Below, in pieces: positions 60,253 through 64,000 of a stretch of 64,000 nucleotides of DNA. The notes beneath the pieces are model-generated. The model was given only the letters and a program-made list of their open reading frames with translations, was not told the origin of the DNA and made no database searches. The DNA is from Zunongwangia sp. HGR-M22. GTDB taxonomy: Bacteria; Bacteroidota; Bacteroidia; Flavobacteriales; Flavobacteriaceae. The DNA lies in the NCBI RefSeq assembly GCF_027594425.1, contig NZ_CP115159.1, forward strand, positions 1,601,001-1,665,000. Reading direction: 5' to 3'. Positions within the stretch are counted from its first letter, which is position 1. Every line of letters begins with the position of its first letter. The position numbers were made by a program, and so were the translations under genes.

Positions 60253-60268
60253 TTTTAAAAAAGTAAAA

Positions 60269-62077
60269 ATGAAACATAGAATTCTAACTGTATTTGCGGG
60301 ACTTAGCGTATTAGCATTTACAAATTGTACAGATTTAGAAGAAGAAATATTAGACGAATCATTAACCGGATCTGAAGGTCTTGTTGAACCCATTAACGGT
60401 TCGATGGCTGCAGCTTACGGTATTCTTCCTCAAACCTTTAGACATACTCGGTATTTTGGGTTGCAGGAAATCCCTTCAGATGAAGCGATCTTGCCTCCAA
60501 GAACAGGCCTTGGCGGGACGCAGTGGGCAGATAATGATACGTATACTACAGCACATAGACACTTAATGTCTTCAAATAATAGTTTAGTAACAGGTGCCTG
60601 GAGCTATTTAACAACTGCTTTGTTTAGAACTGTTGCAGCTATAGATGTAATTACACCAATGGCTGATGATGGAGACGCAGAAGCAGTACAGGCGTTAGCT
60701 GAAATGAGAGCCTTAAGAGCTTATGAAAATATGCTATTTTTAGATAGCTGGGGATTAGCATTTGGTAAAGAAACGACTTCAGAAACTTCTGAAATTTTAA
60801 GAGGTGAAGAAGCTGTTGCATATATCGAATCTGAATTTTTAGCAGCTTTAGAAAATATCAATAACGATCGCGGTCCTGGTAGGATGACAGAAGATGCTAT
60901 TTATGGATATCTAGCAAAATTATATTTGAATGCAGCGGTTTACAGAGATCCCTACGGAACTCCAAACTTTAGCGATTCAGATATGCAAAAAGTGGTAGAC
61001 TATACCGATAATATCATTAATAATGGAGGCTATTCGTTATCCTCAGAATACTTTGATCTATTTAATGATGAGAATCACGATAATTCAGAGCTTATTTTTG
61101 CTTTAGATCTTCGAGGTGTTCTTAATAACGATCACAACCGTTGGGCATATTGGTCAATGTCGGGTTCATTATTTCCAAGACCGGGAGAATTTTATTTAAG
61201 CATGGATGGTACCGATGGTCCTGCTATGACACCAGATTTTTATCAAACCTGGGTAAATGCTTACGGTGATACCGATCCCGCTGATGCCGATGCCAGATTC
61301 TATAAAAAGAATGCAGAAGTTCCTGCTGAGTTAGAAGATATTTCAGGATTAACGCCGTATAAAAATGATACTTTAGGAAAAGTAAGCGACAAAGATCATT
61401 ATTTTGTTGCAGGTTCTGATTTTGAAATAGATCGCGGAATTATCCGAGGAACAATGTGGGCACCAAGAAAAACGGAATTTCGCTCTGGTAGTTTTATGAC
61501 GGGAACTGATGCTAATGGAAACTCAGGATATAAAATTTTTCCTTTAGCTGAAGCACGTGAAAATGGTTCGGATACCGAAGATATTACTTATTATGTAGAT
61601 CATACTTTAGATATTAGTCTTGATGGCAGCGCCGGTTATGCTAGTGGTTATCGCTTTGCAAAATGGCAATTCAGTAAAACATCAGACGATGGTAATAATT
61701 ACAGTAGTGTAGATCTTGTATTATTACGTTTGGCAGATGTTTATTTAATGAGAGCTGAAGCTAAATTAAGAATGGGCGATAATGCAGGTGCTTTGCAAGA
61801 TGTAAATACGGTAAGAACATCTAGAGATGCAAGACCAGATCAAACTCCTGAAGCTTTAACGTCTATAGATTTAGAATCTTTATACAGAGAACTTGGTTTT
61901 GAGTTTTATTGGGAAATGCATCGTCGCCAAGACCAAATTCGATTTGGGAAGTATGAAGATTCTTGGACTTCAAAGTCAGATAGTGATCCTAACCATAGAT
62001 TATTCCCGATTCCGCAAGAAGCTATCGATGGAGCTTCAAATGTAGAAGGTTACTTGTTACAGAATCCTGGTTATTAA
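60269..62077 (+). CDS. SusD/RagB-like surface lipoprotein, 602 aa
   Basis: I start at ATG 60269 (MKHRILTVFAGLSVLAFTNC); the ATG at 60239 lies inside the SusC gene and would spoil the signal. Lipid Cys20 then TDLEEEILDES, acidic and nearly identical to the 54872 SusD (CTDLEEEVIDEV). Similar N-terminal SMAAAYGILPQTFRHTRYFGLQEIPSDEAILPPRTG and C-terminal RLADVYLMRAEAKLRMGDNAGALQDVNTVRTSR and GFEFYWEMHRRQDQIRFGKYE. The pair appears to have arisen by duplication together with SusC. Confidence 0.94.
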   Translation: MKHRILTVFAGLSVLAFTNCTDLEEEILDESLTGSEGLVEPINGSMAAAYGILPQTFRHTRYFGLQEIPSDEAILPPRTGLGGTQWADNDTYTTAHRHLMSSNNSLVTGAWSYLTTALFRTVAAIDVITPMADDGDAEAVQALAEMRALRAYENMLFLDSWGLAFGKETTSETSEILRGEEAVAYIESEFLAALENINNDRGPGRMTEDAIYGYLAKLYLNAAVYRDPYGTPNFSDSDMQKVVDYTDNIINNGGYSLSSEYFDLFNDENHDNSELIFALDLRGVLNNDHNRWAYWSMSGSLFPRPGEFYLSMDGTDGPAMTPDFYQTWVNAYGDTDPADADARFYKKNAEVPAELEDISGLTPYKNDTLGKVSDKDHYFVAGSDFEIDRGIIRGTMWAPRKTEFRSGSFMTGTDANGNSGYKIFPLAEARENGSDTEDITYYVDHTLDISLDGSAGYASGYRFAKWQFSKTSDDGNNYSSVDLVLLRLADVYLMRAEAKLRMGDNAGALQDVNTVRTSRDARPDQTPEALTSIDLESLYRELGFEFYWEMHRRQDQIRFGKYEDSWTSKSDSDPNHRLFPIPQEAIDGASNVEGYLLQNPGY

Positions 62078-62143
62078 ATAAATTCAATTGTCTGATAAGC
62101 GGTAGGAGTTCGTTGAGCTGCTACCGCTATTTTATATAAAATT

Positions 62144-63259
62144 ATGAAGAGAAATTTCAAAAAAATTATTGCATTTTCAGCAGTATCGATTGCATTAAGC
62201 TGCGGAAAAACTTCCGAAGAAAAAACAACGACTACTAAAGAATCTGAAGCAGAACCGATAAATATCATCTTTATGGTAGGGGATGGGATGGGAATTCCGC
62301 AAGTTTCCAGTGCTTTTTATTTTGGTGAAGGCGAGCCTAATTTCAAACAATTTGAAAATATAGGTTTAAGCCGAACGTCGAGTACCAGTCATTTAATAAC
62401 AGATTCTGCTGCCGGTGCCACCGCTTTTTCAACAGGAGAGAAAACCTATAAAAGAGCAATCGGAGTTTCTAAAGATACGCTACCGCTTCCAACAATTTTA
62501 GAGCAGTTAAAAGATAGAGGGTATCAAACCGGGTTAGTGAGTTTAACCTCCATTACGCATGCTACTCCCGCTGCATTTTATGCGCATGTAGAAGATCGTG
62601 ATATGCACGAGGAAATTGCAAGACAACTTATCGATGTTGAAGTTGATTTTTTTGCCGGAGGTGGTAAAAAATACTTTAGGAGTAGAGAAGATGGGGCGAA
62701 TCTTTTTGATAGTTTAAAAGCTAAAGAATATAAGTTGGATACTTTAGAATTAAGTAAGCCTAACAATGATATGCGAAACGCGTATGTTTTAACCGAAGAA
62801 GGTTTGCCATCCAAACCTGAAGGTAGAACAGATTTTCTTCAGCAAGCGTCCAAATTGGGATTAGAATATTTTGCGGCGAATAATAAACCATTTTTTATGA
62901 TGATTGAAGGATCCTATATCGATTGGGGAGGCCACGCCAAAGACGATAATATGATGATTCAGGAGGTTTTGGATTTTGATAAAACAATTGGAGTGGTATT
63001 AGATTTTGTAAAAGCTCATCCTAATACATTGGTTGTAGTTACTGCAGATCACGAAACAGGTGGAGTAAGTATCGGTAAAGCCTACGATGAGGCCGGGGAA
63101 GAAATTCCGCAGCAGGTTCAGGTTTATTTTAATACCGATCAACATAGTACCGAGTTGATTCCTGTTTTTGCTAAAGGTAAAGGAGAAAAATTGTTCAGAG
63201 GGATTTACGAAAACAACGAAATCTATCACAAATTGATGCAGGCGATAGAAGAAAATTAA
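62144..63259 (+). CDS. Alkaline phosphatase lipoprotein (PhoA superfamily), 371 aa
   Basis: Lipoprotein signal ending SIALSC (Cys20). Metal and catalytic motifs: IIFMVGDGMGIPQ (Asp47), ITDSAAGATAFSTG with nucleophile Ser88 after Asp87, SITHATPAAFYAHVEDR, FFMMIEGSYIDWGGHAKDD (Glu, Asp, His), and VVVTADHETGG. Shorter than E. coli PhoA (471), as common in Bacteroidota. It hydrolyses phosphomonoesters in the envelope and releases phosphate. It lies 66 bases after SusD in the same direction, most likely the third gene of the SusC/SusD unit. Confidence 0.95.
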   Translation: MKRNFKKIIAFSAVSIALSCGKTSEEKTTTTKESEAEPINIIFMVGDGMGIPQVSSAFYFGEGEPNFKQFENIGLSRTSSTSHLITDSAAGATAFSTGEKTYKRAIGVSKDTLPLPTILEQLKDRGYQTGLVSLTSITHATPAAFYAHVEDRDMHEEIARQLIDVEVDFFAGGGKKYFRSREDGANLFDSLKAKEYKLDTLELSKPNNDMRNAYVLTEEGLPSKPEGRTDFLQQASKLGLEYFAANNKPFFMMIEGSYIDWGGHAKDDNMMIQEVLDFDKTIGVVLDFVKAHPNTLVVVTADHETGGVSIGKAYDEAGEEIPQQVQVYFNTDQHSTELIPVFAKGKGEKLFRGIYENNEIYHKLMQAIEEN

Positions 63260-63341
63260 GTATTTGCAGAATTGATATTTTTAATGGCATTTATAAAAAT
63301 GCAAAGACTATCCATATAAAATTTGGAGTAATAAAATACGG

Positions 63342-63395
63342 AATTCAGCTCTTCACCACACTTTAACATAAGAAAGATGATCGAAGAGCTGAATT
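63342..63395. terminator. Long-loop hairpin between convergent genes
   Basis: AATTCAGCTCTTC and GAAGAGCTGAATT pair perfectly over 13 bp with a 28-base loop. It lies between the phosphatase gene and the convergent lipoprotein gene. No T run follows, so termination is only likely, not certain. Confidence 0.5.
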
Positions 63396-63437
63396 TGGTG
63401 TTTACTCTAATTCATTCAATTTTTCTACCATAGCAGA

Positions 63438-63989
63438 TCAATCCAATATAACTAACTCCGTTTTTTCGTCAAAAGTACCTTCATCAGTAATTCTTCCGGT
63501 AACCCTAAATTGCAAGGTATCATGAGATGGAATTTCTGAAAATTTAAGGCTCAGCGATACAAATTTTTGTTCACTTAAGTTTTGTATGATTGAAGTATCT
63601 CCCATGCCGTCAAGGTAAAGTAGCATTTCATTTATTTTACTGCCTGCAGGATAATTTTCATTAAAATCGTATACCGTAAAAATATTTACAGAATCTATTT
63701 GGTTAGTTTGAACATATTCATTTGGATCACTCCTTGCGTAGGTGGGTAGATCTGATAGCAAAGCACTAAAATAAATCCTTTTATCCATGGTCGAATCGGG
63801 TATTATAACAATGCCCAATTCTTCTCGATTAAAATGATCTAAGTATGGATAAATTCCATTTTCCTGAAAAGAGAAAAGTAGTGGTTTAACACTTTTAATG
63901 GTAGAATATGTTATACTTCTATCATCTGGGCATCCAGTTAATAGAAAACAGGAAATAAGCAAGATTGAAGTATAAAATTTATTTTTCAT
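63438..63989 (-). CDS. Lipoprotein of unknown function, 183 aa
   Basis: Signal ending LLTGCPDDRS: lipid Cys20 followed by Pro-Asp-Asp. The mature part is beta-rich (VKPLLFSFQENGIYPY, LGIVIIPDSTMDKRIYFSALLS, VNIFTVYDFNENYPAG, QKFVSLSLKFSEIP, LQFRVTGRITDEGTF), reminiscent of DUF5034-type Bacteroidota lipoproteins, which I cannot confirm. The start lies only 11 bases inside the window end, so its promoter is not seen. Possibly related to the alkaline phosphatase locus by position only. Confidence 0.75.
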   Translation of the reverse strand: MKNKFYTSILLISCFLLTGCPDDRSITYSTIKSVKPLLFSFQENGIYPYLDHFNREELGIVIIPDSTMDKRIYFSALLSDLPTYARSDPNEYVQTNQIDSVNIFTVYDFNENYPAGSKINEMLLYLDGMGDTSIIQNLSEQKFVSLSLKFSEIPSHDTLQFRVTGRITDEGTFDEKTELVILD

Positions 63990-64000
63990 TTAATAATCGA

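Noticed and set aside
1-64000. CRISPR arrays, tRNA or rRNA genes, integrases, insertion sequences
   Set aside because: Looked for and not found. No regular 25-40 bp direct repeats with spacers, no tRNA-like cloverleaf with CCA, and no transposase motifs were visible by eye.

Overview
The window comes from a member of the Bacteroidota, most likely Flavobacteriaceae. The DNA is AT-rich. It carries three SusC/SusD pairs, an ECF sigma/FecR pair feeding a SusC with an STN domain, many lipoproteins with a short lipobox and acidic residues after the Cys, WG-repeat and DUF4494 proteins, and promoters with the Bacteroidota -7 motif TAnnTTTG. I cannot fix the genus. I saw no rRNA, tRNA, CRISPR array, integrase or transposase.

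Layout. (1) 1-15.1 kb is an accessory-looking block of poorly known genes. It holds a lipoprotein cut by the window edge, a TssD/Hcp-like protein with a partner, a four-gene run of secreted proteins (WG-repeat lipoprotein, two unknown proteins, and a stand-alone SecD P1-domain-like protein whose signal peptide has no ATG), and a minus-strand run led by a 1664-residue DUF4132 protein and ending in a frameshifted leucine-rich-repeat gene. (2) 15.3-17.6 kb is a secreted serine hydrolase with a duplicated C-terminal domain. (3) 17.9-31.4 kb looks like an organic-phosphate locus: TonB receptor, alpha/beta hydrolase, glycerophosphodiester phosphodiesterase, ECF sigma factor, FecR anti-sigma, SusC with STN, SusD, and a purple-acid-phosphatase-like lipoprotein. 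(4) 31.5-43.7 kb is mixed: a YbbA/YbbP-type ABC transporter divergent from a TesA-like esterase, a DUF1080 protein, YkgJ and DUF4494 proteins, an orphan LytTR response regulator, a STAS protein, small unknown genes and several interspersed repeats. (5) 43.8-49.7 kb is a complete tripartite RND efflux operon. (6) 49.7-63.3 kb is a second phosphorus block: a PI-PLC-type lipoprotein divergent from SusC/SusD, a second SusC/SusD pair with a nearly identical 5' leader, and an alkaline phosphatase lipoprotein.

How the genes fit together (inference). Regions 3 and 6 contain enzymes for successive steps of phospholipid and phosphoester breakdown: a lipase-like hydrolase, PI-PLC, GDPD, a PAP-type phosphatase and alkaline phosphatase. 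Nearly all are predicted lipoproteins of the cell envelope, and they sit among three SusCD uptake pairs and one TonB receptor. Upstream of three of the transcription units I see 7-bp elements repeated every 11 bp (TGTTAAG-like, 4-bp spacers), the geometry of a Pho box, 17-20 bp upstream of a -7-like element. This suggests a phosphate-starvation regulon with an added ECF/FecR trans-envelope switch for one locus. No phoB/phoR is present in the window.
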